Positions 1-8,490 of a DNA stretch of 64,000 nucleotides are shown here, piece after piece. Position numbers and translations under genes: made by a program. The notes under the pieces are model-generated. The model made no database searches. It was not told the origin of the DNA and was given only the letters and a program-made list of their open reading frames with translations. The stretch covers positions 186,001 through 250,000 of the forward strand of contig MVRE01000003.1 of the NCBI GenBank assembly GCA_002067895.1, written 5' to 3'. Each line of letters begins with the position of its first letter. Positions within the stretch are counted from its first letter, which is position 1. Source of the stretch: Methanoregula sp. PtaU1.Bin051 (GTDB lineage: Archaea; Halobacteriota; Methanomicrobia; Methanomicrobiales; Methanospirillaceae).

Positions 1-961
1 TGGTCACGGCCGTATAGACGCTCGATTCCCGGGCAGCAACCGGCATGGAGCTCGTATTGCAGATGATGACGGTCCGTTCGCTCAGGGGACGGCCGGTCCG
101 GGGGTCATGGATCGAGGGGAATGTCTTTAAGATCTCGACAACTTCCCCGGCCCGCTCGCCACATGCAGCAATCACCACAATGTCCACATCGCTGTGCCGG
201 CTGATCAACTGCTGCAGCACCGTCTTTCCCGCTCCGAAGGGGCCGGGGATACAGTACGTCCCCCCGCGTGCCACGGGAAAGAGCGAGTCGATCAACCGCA
301 TTTTCGTCACCAGCGGTTCACCGGGTTTCAGTTTTTCGGCATACGACCGGATAGGAATTTTCACCGGCCAGTCCTGGGCCAGGTATACCGGAATGATATG
401 GTTGTCGGCATCCCTGATCTGCGCAACGACATCGCGGATAGTCAGTGGGCCAGCATGCTCAACCGATACAATCTCAAAAATCCCCCACAGAGAGAAGGGG
501 ACCATGCAGGAGTGCCGGAAGATATTCTCCTTAACAAATCCGATTCTGTCCCCGGCACGTACGCGGTCACCGGGTTTAACCACGGGCGTAAAGTCCCACG
601 TCCGGGTATCGGAGAGTGCCTTTTTGTATACGCCGCGCTGCAGGAAAAAACCGCACTCTTGTGCAATCTCCGGCAGCGGGTTCTGCAGGCCGTCAAATAT
701 CTGGCCGAGCAGCCCCGGCCCGAGCTCGGCCGAGAGAAGTTCCCCGGTAAACTCAACAACCTCGCCAATCCTTAATCCCACGGTTGCCTCATAGACCTGC
801 ATTTCAGCAAGGTTGCCGCGGACACGGATGATCTCCGATTTGAGACGCTCCTCATCATGCAGGATATAGGCAACCTCATTCTGCATCACCGCCGAATCGA
901 ACCGGGCGGTCACCATGTTGCCGCTGATTTTTGTAATCCGTCCGGTTCGTGGTGAAGTCAT
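1..961 (-). CDS. atpA: V-type ATPase catalytic subunit A (3' end beyond window)
   Basis: About 320 N-terminal residues are visible; the C-terminus lies outside the window. This is the nucleotide-binding catalytic subunit of a membrane rotary ATPase. The P-loop GPFGAGKT lies near residues 237-244 and is followed by the family block DPRTGRPLSERT and then NTSSMPVAARESS. The stretch after the P-loop (DIVVIAACGERAGEVVEIL) is less typical than the usual archaeal GCGERGNE form. The gene starts 12 bp after the DUF2764-like gene, which itself follows subunit E. That order (E, DUF2764, A) is the one known from V-ATPase operons of spirochetes, Chlamydiae and Bacteroidetes. I infer a second, bacterial-type V-ATPase beside the housekeeping A-type enzyme, which is not in the window. 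Whether it makes or hydrolyses ATP, and whether it moves H+ or Na+, cannot be read here. Confidence 0.93.
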   Translation of the reverse strand, partial: MTSPRTGRITKISGNMVTARFDSAVMQNEVAYILHDEERLKSEIIRVRGNLAEMQVYEATVGLRIGEVVEFTGELLSAELGPGLLGQIFDGLQNPLPEIAQECGFFLQRGVYKKALSDTRTWDFTPVVKPGDRVRAGDRIGFVKENIFRHSCMVPFSLWGIFEIVSVEHAGPLTIRDVVAQIRDADNHIIPVYLAQDWPVKIPIRSYAEKLKPGEPLVTKMRLIDSLFPVARGGTYCIPGPFGAGKTVLQQLISRHSDVDIVVIAACGERAGEVVEILKTFPSIHDPRTGRPLSERTVIICNTSSMPVAARESSVYTAVT

Positions 962-973
962 GGATACACCGGT

Positions 974-1504
974 CTACCCCTGCAGCGCCTGGTTAAGCAG
1001 GGCTGTTCCTTCAGCACGCCGGATCTTCTCCCAGCGTTCAAGGATCCGCAGTTTGATGGCATAGGTTATCAGGAAATCCAGGTCAAAATAATGGCCTGTT
1101 GCAAGCTCGTCCAGTGCCTTCCAGCGGGCTTCATCCAGTGCCTTTTCCGCGTCCAGCGGCGATGCACTCAGGATCGCCGCCATACCAGTGGGGAGAGAGA
1201 GGGATCCCGTGAAATTTTCGGGTCGCAGGTACGTTTTCGGCTCAAGGCGCTTTCGGGCAGCCCGCATCTTCACCAGCTCGTTTCTGAGAGCAGTATCGAA
1301 AGCGATCCATTGGCGGATGAGAGAGTGTCGTGTGCGCGTTTCGCCAAAGTCTTCCGGGTGCGGCAGGGATCGGAGAACCTGGCCATCCTTTTCCGGGATA
1401 AGCGGGCAGCACCGTTCAAGGAACTGTTCCGAGGAGAATGGCGGCTTCATTGAGAAGTGCAGCATCGGCAGGCTTGCAACGAGGTACGGATAAAATTCTG
1501 CCAT
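974..1504 (-). CDS. DUF2764-like protein of V-ATPase operon (probable stalk subunit)
   Basis: A protein of 176 residues, mostly helical and charged, starting MAEFYPYLVASLPML. The N-terminal YPYLVASLPxL pattern and the place between subunits E and A fit the DUF2764 family, which occupies this slot in bacterial V-ATPase operons and probably replaces the C subunit as part of the central stalk. It begins 6 bp after the end of subunit E and ends 12 bp before subunit A, so the three are one transcription unit. The family assignment rests mainly on context and the N-terminal motif; the internal sequence was not compared with a profile. Confidence 0.7.
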   Translation of the reverse strand: MAEFYPYLVASLPMLHFSMKPPFSSEQFLERCCPLIPEKDGQVLRSLPHPEDFGETRTRHSLIRQWIAFDTALRNELVKMRAARKRLEPKTYLRPENFTGSLSLPTGMAAILSASPLDAEKALDEARWKALDELATGHYFDLDFLITYAIKLRILERWEKIRRAEGTALLNQALQG

Positions 1505-1510
1505 GTCAGT

Positions 1511-2122
1511 TCATTCCTTCATCGCACCCTCAAGGATACGGTTCAGTCGCGGCTTGAGATGCGTGCCGATATAGGCCGCCAGGGCTTTATCGGTAAAATC
1601 ATGGCACGATTTACCGTCATCGAAACTTATGGAAAAACCCCCGGAAATTTCTTCAGAAGGCCGTAACACGATCGTCTTCTTTGTCTCCTCGCGGAGCCGG
1701 GTTAAAAAATGGTTCTCCAGCACCTCAAGGTCCCCCGCGTTTACAGAAACGGTAATATCGCCCCCCTTCCCTGCACTGTAATTCCTGACAGATTCTGTAA
1801 TGAGTCTGGCCAGTACTTCGGGAGTCAGGACATCCCGGACCTCAGAAACTACGATCCGCCCGAGCATGGCATTGATCTCTTCCCGTAACGAGAGGAGCAG
1901 GTCCCTTCCCGCCTGGGAGAGCAGGACCCGTTCCTTCTCCTCGTCCCGGCGGATCCTCTCCTGTGCCGCAGCAATCATCGCCTCAGCTTCAGCCGTTGCC
2001 TTTGTGAGGATCTCGCCTGCCCGCTGCTGCGCCGCCGCTTCGATTGCCCGTGCCTTCTCCTCCGCAGCCCGGACCCCCTCCGCGTTTATTTTTTCGATCA
2101 GGTCCCTGATCTCTTCTGCCAT
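1511..2122 (-). CDS. atpE: V-type ATPase subunit E (peripheral stalk)
   Basis: A protein of 203 residues. The first 100 residues are a long alanine/glutamate-rich helix (AEEKARAIEAAAQQRAGEIL) typical of the E/G peripheral-stalk helix. The C-terminal half holds a mixed alpha/beta head with the family-like GGFSISFDDGKSCHDFTDKAL near residues 160-180. It is the first gene of the V-ATPase operon. In the leader a TATA-like box lies at 2143-2152 and a GGGGGTAAGGGG purine tract precedes the ATG. The stalk role follows from the family; the bacterial-type affiliation follows from gene order. Confidence 0.85.
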   Translation of the reverse strand: MAEEIRDLIEKINAEGVRAAEEKARAIEAAAQQRAGEILTKATAEAEAMIAAAQERIRRDEEKERVLLSQAGRDLLLSLREEINAMLGRIVVSEVRDVLTPEVLARLITESVRNYSAGKGGDITVSVNAGDLEVLENHFLTRLREETKKTIVLRPSEEISGGFSISFDDGKSCHDFTDKALAAYIGTHLKPRLNRILEGAMKE

Positions 2123-2142
2123 AAGAACCCCTTACCCCCTCA

Positions 2143-2152
2143 TGATATATAG
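2143..2152 (-). promoter_or_regulatory. TATA-like box upstream of V-ATPase operon
   Basis: On the minus strand the sequence reads CCTATATATCATG about 22-30 nt before the subunit E start codon. This fits an archaeal TATA box driving a transcript with a very short leader. No factor-B recognition element was verified. Confidence 0.4.
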
Positions 2153-2394
2153 GGATGGCATATTCGTCCTGACGCAGTAATGCGATAGTTCTGTTTCTTC
2201 GGCTATGTTTATCACTGGTTGTTGCTGCCCTCCTATTAATACCTTTGAGTTTTTTATGGCATTTTCCGACCAGAGAACGGAATCCGCAGGGTAGTACAGT
2301 GCCGGACTTACGGAGAAGTAAAAAGACAAACCGGCCTTTTTGGTATGGATACGTTAAATTGTGGGAAGAGAGAGTAAACGTGAGGTGAGGAGAG

Positions 2395-3282
2395 ATGTTA
2401 GGAAAGGTACTTGTTCCCACAGATTTTTCTGAGGATGCAAAAAAGATCCTCCTGTGCCTTACCAGGATTCCCGGCATGAAAGAGGTCGTTCTCCAGCATG
2501 TTGTTGACGCCACTCATTACTCCAGGCACGGGTGGACACACGAACCGCACATCAGGAATGCAAAGATCCAGCTTATGGAGGAGAAAGAGCTCCTTGAAAA
2601 CCTCGGATTTGCGGTAACGGTCGCTGTTGACGTCATCACCAGCGGCGATATTGCGACTGCCATCATTGCGAGAGCGGGAAACGAGGACGTTTCCTTCATT
2701 ATCATGGGATCCCGGGGCCGGGGGCTCATCAGGGGGCTGTTGCTCGGGAGCGTTTCATCTGACGTGCTGCGGTATGGAAAGACGCATCTGCTCCTCATGA
2801 GGCATGACCATGCCGGAGAACCGGAGGGGGCAATATCTGACCGGTTCTGTTCCGGCCTGTTCCAGCGGGTGCTCTACCCTACGGACTTCTCAGAGCCGGC
2901 AGAATATGCGCTTTCCTTTATTAAGAATCTGGAAGCGCCGGGCGAAGTCCACGTGCTCCATGTCGTGACGAAGGGGGAGACGCGGGAAGAAGTAGAATCC
3001 AATGTGCTTGAGGCGACGAGGAAGCTGGAGGAGATGAAACGTGACCTTGCCGGAGCCGGGCTTTCGGTAAAGACCCATGTCCGCCTTGGCCGGCCAACGG
3101 ACGAGATCGTCAGTCTTGCAGAAGGGGAGGGGATTTCCCTGGTTCTTATGAGCTCGCACGGGAAAGGTTTCCTGAAAGGGCTCCTTGTCGGGAGTACCAC
3201 GCTGGGAGTCGCCATCCACACAAACAGGCCCTTAATGGTTATCCGGCCTGCCTGCTGCCGGCGGGATGCTGACACCCGGTAA
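2395..3282 (+). CDS. Tandem universal stress protein (two UspA domains)
   Basis: A protein of 295 residues made of two UspA domains, about 1-140 and 155-290. Each opens with a K/RVLxPTDFSE strand. Each carries the ATP-binding G-x2-G-x9-G-S/T signature: GSRGRGLIRGLLLGS near residue 102 and SSHGKGFLKGLLVGS near residue 251. Both domains keep the nucleotide-binding glycines, so this is likely an ATP-binding Usp. A strong Shine-Dalgarno (GAGGTGAGGAGAG) directly precedes the ATG. It is transcribed divergently from the V-ATPase operon across about 270 bp. A function in energy or redox stress is only inferred from that position. Confidence 0.93.
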   Translation: MLGKVLVPTDFSEDAKKILLCLTRIPGMKEVVLQHVVDATHYSRHGWTHEPHIRNAKIQLMEEKELLENLGFAVTVAVDVITSGDIATAIIARAGNEDVSFIIMGSRGRGLIRGLLLGSVSSDVLRYGKTHLLLMRHDHAGEPEGAISDRFCSGLFQRVLYPTDFSEPAEYALSFIKNLEAPGEVHVLHVVTKGETREEVESNVLEATRKLEEMKRDLAGAGLSVKTHVRLGRPTDEIVSLAEGEGISLVLMSSHGKGFLKGLLVGSTTLGVAIHTNRPLMVIRPACCRRDADTR

Positions 3283-3317
3283 CATCCCCAACATCATCGC
3301 TGCCGGCAAACTGGATA

Positions 3318-3491
3318 ATGCATCAAAGGGATTTGGCGAAAACCTTAATTCCGCTTGGTCTTGCGGCAATGGCAGTGTATTTCCTGATTTTTTTTACCGG
3401 TGTATCCCGGAATTTTCTGGTAAGAAATTATTTTGATCCTGCAGGGTCCGGGCAAGGCCACGGTCCAAACGCAAAGTTCAATATAATTTGA
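3318..3491 (+). CDS. Small single-span membrane protein (57 aa)
   Basis: An uninterrupted ATG reading frame of 57 codons. Residues 11-30 (IPLGLAAMAVYFLIFFTGVS) form one clear membrane span after a basic N-terminus (MHQRDLAK). A hydrophilic Gly/Asn-rich tail ends FNII. Non-random hydrophobic patterning supports coding, but no strong ribosome binding site is visible. The next recognisable sequences downstream are the remains of a DUF166 gene and a permease, so it may itself be a relic of the same locus. I do not recognise the family. Confidence 0.4.
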   Translation: MHQRDLAKTLIPLGLAAMAVYFLIFFTGVSRNFLVRNYFDPAGSGQGHGPNAKFNII

Positions 3492-3597
3492 AATATCGTT
3501 GAGGTATAATAACGATAACCTTTCTGGCCCAGAGTATCCGGCTGTACGGCGACAATCTGCCTGCTGGCGCACACCCATTGATGGTAAACGAGAATAA

Positions 3598-3925
3598 TGC
3601 TATGAAATCGGCATCGTCAGCGATGGAAAGTCCGGCGACCGGGCATTCGAGATCATACAAGAGAAGTTCCCGACCGAATGGATTCTGGTTTCCTTCCCCC
3701 AGAGCATGGTGGTTGACGATTTCGAACTGACCCTCCCGGAATGCGACCACTACATCTCCTATGTCCGCCACCCGGATTTCGCACTTGCGATCATCGAGAA
3801 GCAAAAGCCGGTCATCCTCGGGGTCAGTTTCGGCCCGGGATTCCTCCATCAGGCAAAGAGGACCAATGAGAACATCGTTGTACCGGTCACCATATGCTCG
3901 CTCGAAGACAACACGTGGGTACCGG
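3598..3925 (+). pseudogene. DUF166 family gene remnant (truncated at both ends)
   Basis: From 3601 the frame reads YEIGIVSDGKSGDRAFEII and continues through DDFELTLPECDHYISYVRHPD and KPVILGVSFGPGFLHQA to VPVTICSLEDNT. This matches the N-terminal half of the methanogen DUF166 family (annotated as thymidylate-synthase-related proteins). A TAA stop lies at 3595-3597 and there is no start codon before the conserved sequence; the first ATG (3706) would drop about 35 conserved residues. After SLEDNT near 3915 the frame loses similarity and the sequence becomes a permease fragment. The C-terminal Cys-rich half is missing. Family recognition is from memory of the motif string. Confidence 0.65.
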
Positions 3926-3926
3926 A

Positions 3927-4145
3927 GAGGGAAATGTTGTTGCAGCCCTTCTTGGCATTCCGACACCGTTCTGCTCCTGCTCGGCGGTTCCGCTCTTCAT
4001 CGGGTTCGTGGAATCCGGTAAGGGTATCGGCAGCTTTTACGACCGGGCGCGCTGCGGCAATCGCTATGGATGTCTGGCAGATCTTCGTAGAGCCAGTGCT
4101 TCCGGTCTGTCAATATCGTGCTGCACTGCAAAAACAATCGTATAA
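3927..4145 (+). pseudogene. COG0701/ArsP-type permease fragment
   Basis: In the frame ending at 4145 the sequence GNVVAALLGIPTPFCSCS followed by AVPLFIGFVESG matches the conserved core of COG0701 (ArsP/DUF318) permeases, which carry the TPFCSCS motif in a membrane helix. No start, no upstream helices and no downstream helices are present, and the frame breaks soon after VESG. The fragment is fused directly to the broken DUF166 gene. It lies just upstream of arsC, so I infer the relic of an arsenic-resistance permease gene. Weak similarity may continue in another frame near 4021-4110. Confidence 0.6.
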
Positions 4146-4166
4146 GGGAAACGAGAACATATTCAG

Positions 4167-4601
4167 ATGAGACAGATTATGAGCGGCCGGGAAAAGATCC
4201 TCTTCATCTGCACCGCGAATGCCGCCCGCTCCCAGATGGCAGAGGGGTACCTGCGGGCGAAGTATGGCGAGCGGTACGAAGCATTCAGCGCGGGAACCCG
4301 GCAGTCGAGCACAAGCACCCGTGCGATTACCGTCATGAGAGAGATCGGCATCGACATCTCGCACCACCGGAGCAAGACGCTGGATGCACTGAAGCACGAA
4401 TCATTCGACATCGCTGTTACTCTCTGCGACAATGCCCAAGCAATCTGCCCGGTTGTGCCAAACGCAAAAAAGACGATCCATAAGGGATTTGCCGACCCGC
4501 ACCTGACACCCGGCACCGACGAGGAACTCCTGAACGGGTACCGCAAGGTGCGGGACGAGATTGCAGCATGGATCGATAAGGAGTTTGGTGGACGTTGCTG
4601 A
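4167..4601 (+). CDS. arsC: Arsenate reductase ArsC, low-molecular-weight phosphatase type
   Basis: A protein of 144 residues. It has the phosphatase loop CTANAARS (Cys15 to Arg21), a second pair of cysteines at 87 and 94 (CDNAQAIC), and the general acid DPH near 110. The Cys spacing equals that of thioredoxin-coupled ArsC (Cys10/82/89), so it probably reduces arsenate to arsenite with an intramolecular disulfide relay. ATG 4167 is used; ATG 4179 is an alternative. The gene looks intact, while the permease upstream is broken, so arsenite export must be supplied elsewhere. A 10-T tract follows the stop. Confidence 0.92.
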   Translation: MRQIMSGREKILFICTANAARSQMAEGYLRAKYGERYEAFSAGTRQSSTSTRAITVMREIGIDISHHRSKTLDALKHESFDIAVTLCDNAQAICPVVPNAKKTIHKGFADPHLTPGTDEELLNGYRKVRDEIAAWIDKEFGGRC

Positions 4602-4605
4602 TTCG

Positions 4606-4615
4606 TTTTTTTTTT
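4606..4615 (+). terminator. T-tract terminator after arsC
   Basis: Ten consecutive T residues begin 5 nt after the arsC stop codon. Archaeal intrinsic termination needs only such a T-tract. Confidence 0.6.
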
Positions 4616-4775
4616 AACAGGAACTGGAAATCAGCGATGCACTGATTTTTTACAGATATCGTCTCGCAGGGGATGCCAGCGCGGCGGGGGCAAGGCACCA
4701 GCCGCAGCCCCCAGGAGCGTCAGCAAAATGAATTATTTATGGTAACATTTGAGAGATATTTACAATTTCCGGATT

Positions 4776-5450
4776 TCAGGCCCGGTTCTCATCGGTCTGT
4801 TTTGCCGGGCAGAAATTGCAGATAGAATAGAAGATCTCCTTTTCACGGTCCCGGATCGGGCAGTAGAACTCATTATTCCGCTTCTCTACCGTAAACCCTC
4901 CCGGGAACGGCATCCCGACAGGATGACCGGGCTCGTCAAGGACAAACATGGAAAAAGCTGCCATCAGGTAATAGAAAAGGCGATACCTCGGGTTCCGGAA
5001 ATGCGGGTTCCTTTCGGATCGGTCATCCCAGGAAAAACATCCAAGCGGCAGCATCCGGCAGAATTCAACAAACATTGCCGGATCATTCAGGCATGCCCCC
5101 ATCCTGCAGAATTCCCCGCTCCGGTGCAGGGTCACGAGACGATGGTAAGCCCCGAAAATCTGTTCTGTGAAATAAGGGCGGATCCGCTCCCGGTATGGCG
5201 ACGGCAGCTTTTCGACATCCGCATACATGCGCCCTCCAATCACCTGAAGTTCGAACAGGCTGAACTTCTGCGCCTCTTCGGCAATCAGGGTGCCGAGTTC
5301 CCCTTTTGTCCGGGCGCTGCAGAGCCGCTTTGCTATCGAGCGGATATGCCCCGCGTCTTCCGAGAACTCCTCCATCAGGGCTGCCGTTGCAGCGGTTCCG
5401 CCGGCCAAAAGAGACTCCCTGTACAGGGATTTGGCGGTTGGACAACACAT
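4776..5450 (-). CDS. UPF0305 (DUF2115) family protein
   Basis: A protein of 224 residues with the C-terminal family block EFYCPIRDREKEIFYSICNF followed by CPAKQ. This block and the central GCFSWDDRSERNPHFR region mark the methanogen family UPF0305/DUF2115. The three C-terminal cysteines (CPIR, CNFC) could bind metal. The function of the family is unknown. It is divergent from the malic enzyme gene; the two start codons are separated by about 80 bp. Confidence 0.85.
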   Translation of the reverse strand: MCCPTAKSLYRESLLAGGTAATAALMEEFSEDAGHIRSIAKRLCSARTKGELGTLIAEEAQKFSLFELQVIGGRMYADVEKLPSPYRERIRPYFTEQIFGAYHRLVTLHRSGEFCRMGACLNDPAMFVEFCRMLPLGCFSWDDRSERNPHFRNPRYRLFYYLMAAFSMFVLDEPGHPVGMPFPGGFTVEKRNNEFYCPIRDREKEIFYSICNFCPAKQTDENRA

Positions 5451-5529
5451 AGTTTATGATGATATCAGAAGTGCTACAGGACAACAAGTTTCATGGTTTC
5501 CTGTCCCCTTCAATCAACTAAGAGGCCTT

Positions 5530-6774
5530 ATGGGAGAGCGGATGCAGCGCAGGCAGAAGAAGCGGGATATTTTTAAGGAATCGCTCGACCTCCACGAACA
5601 GTACCGCGGGAAGATCTCGGTTCACTCGAAGGTTCCGCTCACGAACCGCCACGAGCTCTCCCTCGCTTATACCCCGGGCGTCGCATCGGTCTGCCGGGAG
5701 ATCGCAAAGGACAGGGATCTTGCATATACCTACACCATCAAGGCGAATACGATCGCGATCGTAACGGACGGATCCCGCGTCCTTTCTCTTGGCAATATCG
5801 GCGGGTACGCCGCGATCCCGGTCATGGAAGGTAAAGCGCTCCTTTTTAAGAAACTCGCGGACATTGACGCATTTCCCATCTGCTTTGAGAATTACCACAC
5901 GGAATTTTCCGATGAGATCCGGAATATCGCGCCGGTATTTGGCGGGATCGCGCTGGAGGATATCGCAGCCCCCAAGTGCTTCGAGCTGGAAGAGTCCCTG
6001 CAGGGGATCGGGATCCCAGTCATGCATGACGACCAGCACGGGACGGCAATTGTCGTCCTCGCTGCACTCCTGAACGCCTGCAGGGTAACGCGGCGCCGTT
6101 TTGAGGATTTGAAGGTCGTGATCAGCGGTGCCGGCGCTGCCGGGTTTGCAATAACCCGGATGCTGGCCGGGATCGGGTATAAGGCAGGCCTCATCCCGCA
6201 GGTTGCCGATATCATCGTCTGCGATCGAGATGGGATCATCCACCGGCACCGTGACGGGCTCTACAACAACAAGTACAAGTTCATCATGGCGGAAGAAACG
6301 AACAGGGGCGGCCGCACCGGAACGCTCTCTGATGCTTTGGCCGGAGCGGATGTCCTCATCGGCGTCTCGGCCCCGGATATCGTCACGCCGGCAATGGTGC
6401 GGTCGATGAACAAAAAAGCGATCGTCTTTGCTCTCGCAAACCCTTCGCCCGAGATCCACCCTCACGACGCGTCCCTAGCCGGCGCAGCCGTTGTCGGCAC
6501 CGGGAGGGGCGAGTTCCCCAACCAGATCAACTACGCGCTCGCGTTCCCCGGCATCTTCCGTGGAGCCCTCGACGTTAACGCCAGCCGGATATCGGACGAG
6601 ATGAAAGTCGCCGCGGCACATGCCATAGCAGATTATGTGAAGCGCCCGCGGAAAGACCGGATCCTCCCCCCCGTTCTCAACCGCGATGTCGTACGGGTAG
6701 TTGCCCGTGCTGTCAGTAGAGCAGCAGTGCAGAGCGGCTGTGCCCGGAAGATCCCTTCCGGAGATCCCGCGTAG
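5530..6774 (+). CDS. NAD(P)-dependent malic enzyme
   Basis: A protein of 414 residues of the short (maeB-like, single-domain pair) malic enzyme family, converting malate to pyruvate and CO2. It shows SLAYTPGVASVCREI (catalytic Tyr near 40), KANTIAIVTDGSRVLSLGN (Lys near 75), the metal-binding pair in MHDDQHGTAI (Asp167/168) and the Rossmann loop SGAGAAG near 199-205. ATG 5530 follows a GAGG tract; ATG 5542 is an equally possible start. The upstream in-frame extension overlaps the divergent gene and is not conserved. In a methanogen with an incomplete TCA pathway it would link C4 acids and pyruvate. Confidence 0.93.
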   Translation: MGERMQRRQKKRDIFKESLDLHEQYRGKISVHSKVPLTNRHELSLAYTPGVASVCREIAKDRDLAYTYTIKANTIAIVTDGSRVLSLGNIGGYAAIPVMEGKALLFKKLADIDAFPICFENYHTEFSDEIRNIAPVFGGIALEDIAAPKCFELEESLQGIGIPVMHDDQHGTAIVVLAALLNACRVTRRRFEDLKVVISGAGAAGFAITRMLAGIGYKAGLIPQVADIIVCDRDGIIHRHRDGLYNNKYKFIMAEETNRGGRTGTLSDALAGADVLIGVSAPDIVTPAMVRSMNKKAIVFALANPSPEIHPHDASLAGAAVVGTGRGEFPNQINYALAFPGIFRGALDVNASRISDEMKVAAAHAIADYVKRPRKDRILPPVLNRDVVRVVARAVSRAAVQSGCARKIPSGDPA

Positions 6775-6792
6775 TCCGGTTCTGGATTCCCG

Positions 6793-7422
6793 TTACTTTT
6801 TTTTTCTGTTTGCTGCATGGACAACCAAGAATGCCCCACAGGACATAAGAGCCACGGCGGCACAAAATCCCCCAGCCCTCGTCGTTGCCGGGGTTGTTTC
6901 CCCTCCTGAAACGGTTTCTGGCGGATTGACCGTTGGCATTGCAACCGGCCGGCTGACTGAAATCACGCTGCCCGGGACAACCGAGCCGCTGTTATCAAGC
7001 TCCATGATTTTCAGGAGAAGGACCTCGGGACCGGCTGTGGCCGGCACAGTCCCTTTTACTGTTACAACAAACGATACGTCATGATTTGTCCCGTAGGATA
7101 GGAGATACCCGTTCACAAATGCGGCGTCACCGGATGCGGCTTGTGTTGCTGCCGCAATCCCGTTCTCGAAAACCTGAATATTCCATAGAGCGGCTGAAAG
7201 ACCGGTCTGCATCTGGAGCGAATGTTCCCTCTGGAATGTCGTTGCACCGGAAGGCAGGACTGCAACCTTCACGACAACTTCCTGCGCTGAGAGAGGCGTG
7301 AGTGGCACTGTTACCGGTGCAAGCACCGTATCCGTAAGTACAAGTGTTGCCCCGGCCGGCATGATGAAAAAACCGGCAGAGATTGTAAGAAACAGGATTA
7401 TTACGATTGCTTTTAATTTCAT
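6793..7422 (-). CDS. Secreted, C-terminally anchored protein of unknown function
   Basis: A protein of 209 residues. Residues 1-25 form a signal peptide (LKAIVIILFLTISAGFFIMPAGA). A beta-rich ectodomain of about 145 residues follows, with a Thr/Pro linker (PPETVSGGETTPATTRAG). The C-terminus is a membrane helix (FCAAVALMSCGAFLVVHA) ending in NRKKK. The layout (signal, cohesin- or CARDB-like beta domain, linker, anchor) is common in methanogen surface proteins. The domain itself is not recognised. It is convergent with the malic enzyme gene and ends 18 bp from it. Confidence 0.75.
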   Translation of the reverse strand: MKLKAIVIILFLTISAGFFIMPAGATLVLTDTVLAPVTVPLTPLSAQEVVVKVAVLPSGATTFQREHSLQMQTGLSAALWNIQVFENGIAAATQAASGDAAFVNGYLLSYGTNHDVSFVVTVKGTVPATAGPEVLLLKIMELDNSGSVVPGSVISVSRPVAMPTVNPPETVSGGETTPATTRAGGFCAAVALMSCGAFLVVHAANRKKK

Positions 7423-7513
7423 CCGGATCCCTCATAAACGGGCTGAGATCGTGCCCTCGCACACACAGATTTTCGCTATGCTGTAACATAAATAGGCCGG
7501 AAAAGAGCTGTTC

Positions 7514-8317
7514 CTAGCGATAATCGTCCCAGAAGAGCGTGAGCGCCTTCCAGACCTGCCCGCGGAGTGTACGGATCCGCACCGGATCCGGTCCTGCCCT
7601 TTTTCCGCCACTGGTATCGCTGTTTTCGTACAGCGAACGGTTCACCTCGATCTGGATCCATGGTATCCCCTTGCGCCAGTAGTGCGCATTGGCGATAAAA
7701 CCCCCGGAGAACGGGTTATTGATCGCAACCTCTTTCCGGATCGCAAACGTGTCCCGGAACGCCCCGGCAAGTGCCTCGATCATCTCAGGCCGGCATGTGG
7801 CAATACTTCCTTTTTTCGCCCGCCCGTGCCGGTTGCCGTTGTTCCCGAGACAGATAAGCGGCCTGCCTTTCCCCGCATCGTTCTGGCCGCATGAGCCGAC
7901 CGGGAGCATCGAGTGGCAGTCGAACGCGATTTCTACCGGGCACTTGTCAATCAGCTCGTCGATGCGCTGATGGTACGGGAAGTAGTGCGCCATCATCAGA
8001 CGGTGGATTGTCTGCATATCCGGAAACTGCCCGGGCCGGTATACGTCCTTCCCGTCTATTGTTCGTACCTTGATGATCCCATCCGGGTCCCTGCCGGGCA
8101 GGGGAAGGGGCGGGCGGTTGAGATCGGTAACCATCCGGGAGATCTTCGTATCGATGTATGCAGCGACATGATCCCGGAACCCGAAGATCAGCCGGGTTTC
8201 CGGATCGCAGTAGTAAAGGAGTTCAGCTTCGGTGAGGGCGAAACGGTTCCGCAGGTCAGCCGGTATCTCCGTGCCCCCGTGCGGGACCGAGATCAGAAAA
8301 GGGTACCTTTTTTTCAT
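7514..8317 (-). CDS. N-formylglutamate amidohydrolase family protein
   Basis: A protein of 267 residues. The N-terminal SVPHGGTEIP (10-19) carries the conserved His. DLNRPP follows near residue 65, and DCHSMLP near 148 supplies further metal ligands typical of the FGase (HutG-like) family. Family members hydrolyse N-formyl or N-acyl amino acids with a divalent metal. In a methanogen the substrate is unknown, and no histidine-degradation genes are nearby. It appears monocistronic. Confidence 0.85.
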   Translation of the reverse strand: MKKRYPFLISVPHGGTEIPADLRNRFALTEAELLYYCDPETRLIFGFRDHVAAYIDTKISRMVTDLNRPPLPLPGRDPDGIIKVRTIDGKDVYRPGQFPDMQTIHRLMMAHYFPYHQRIDELIDKCPVEIAFDCHSMLPVGSCGQNDAGKGRPLICLGNNGNRHGRAKKGSIATCRPEMIEALAGAFRDTFAIRKEVAINNPFSGGFIANAHYWRKGIPWIQIEVNRSLYENSDTSGGKRAGPDPVRIRTLRGQVWKALTLFWDDYR

Positions 8318-8490
8318 GCCAGAGCTGCCGTATGTACTGTGAGGTACAGGGCTCTGTTATTGTTTTGGGTCGGGCCAGGACATGCCAGGGGATCCTGATA
8401 TGTGGCCTGGCAACAGGTCGCCAATGATATCCACAGGAGACCAGAACGGGAAAAATGTAAAGCGCTGCCGGTGCCGGAATAATTTTTTGG

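Noticed and set aside
5518-6465. 315-codon minus-strand frame
   Set aside because: Antisense to the malic enzyme; no domain recognisable.
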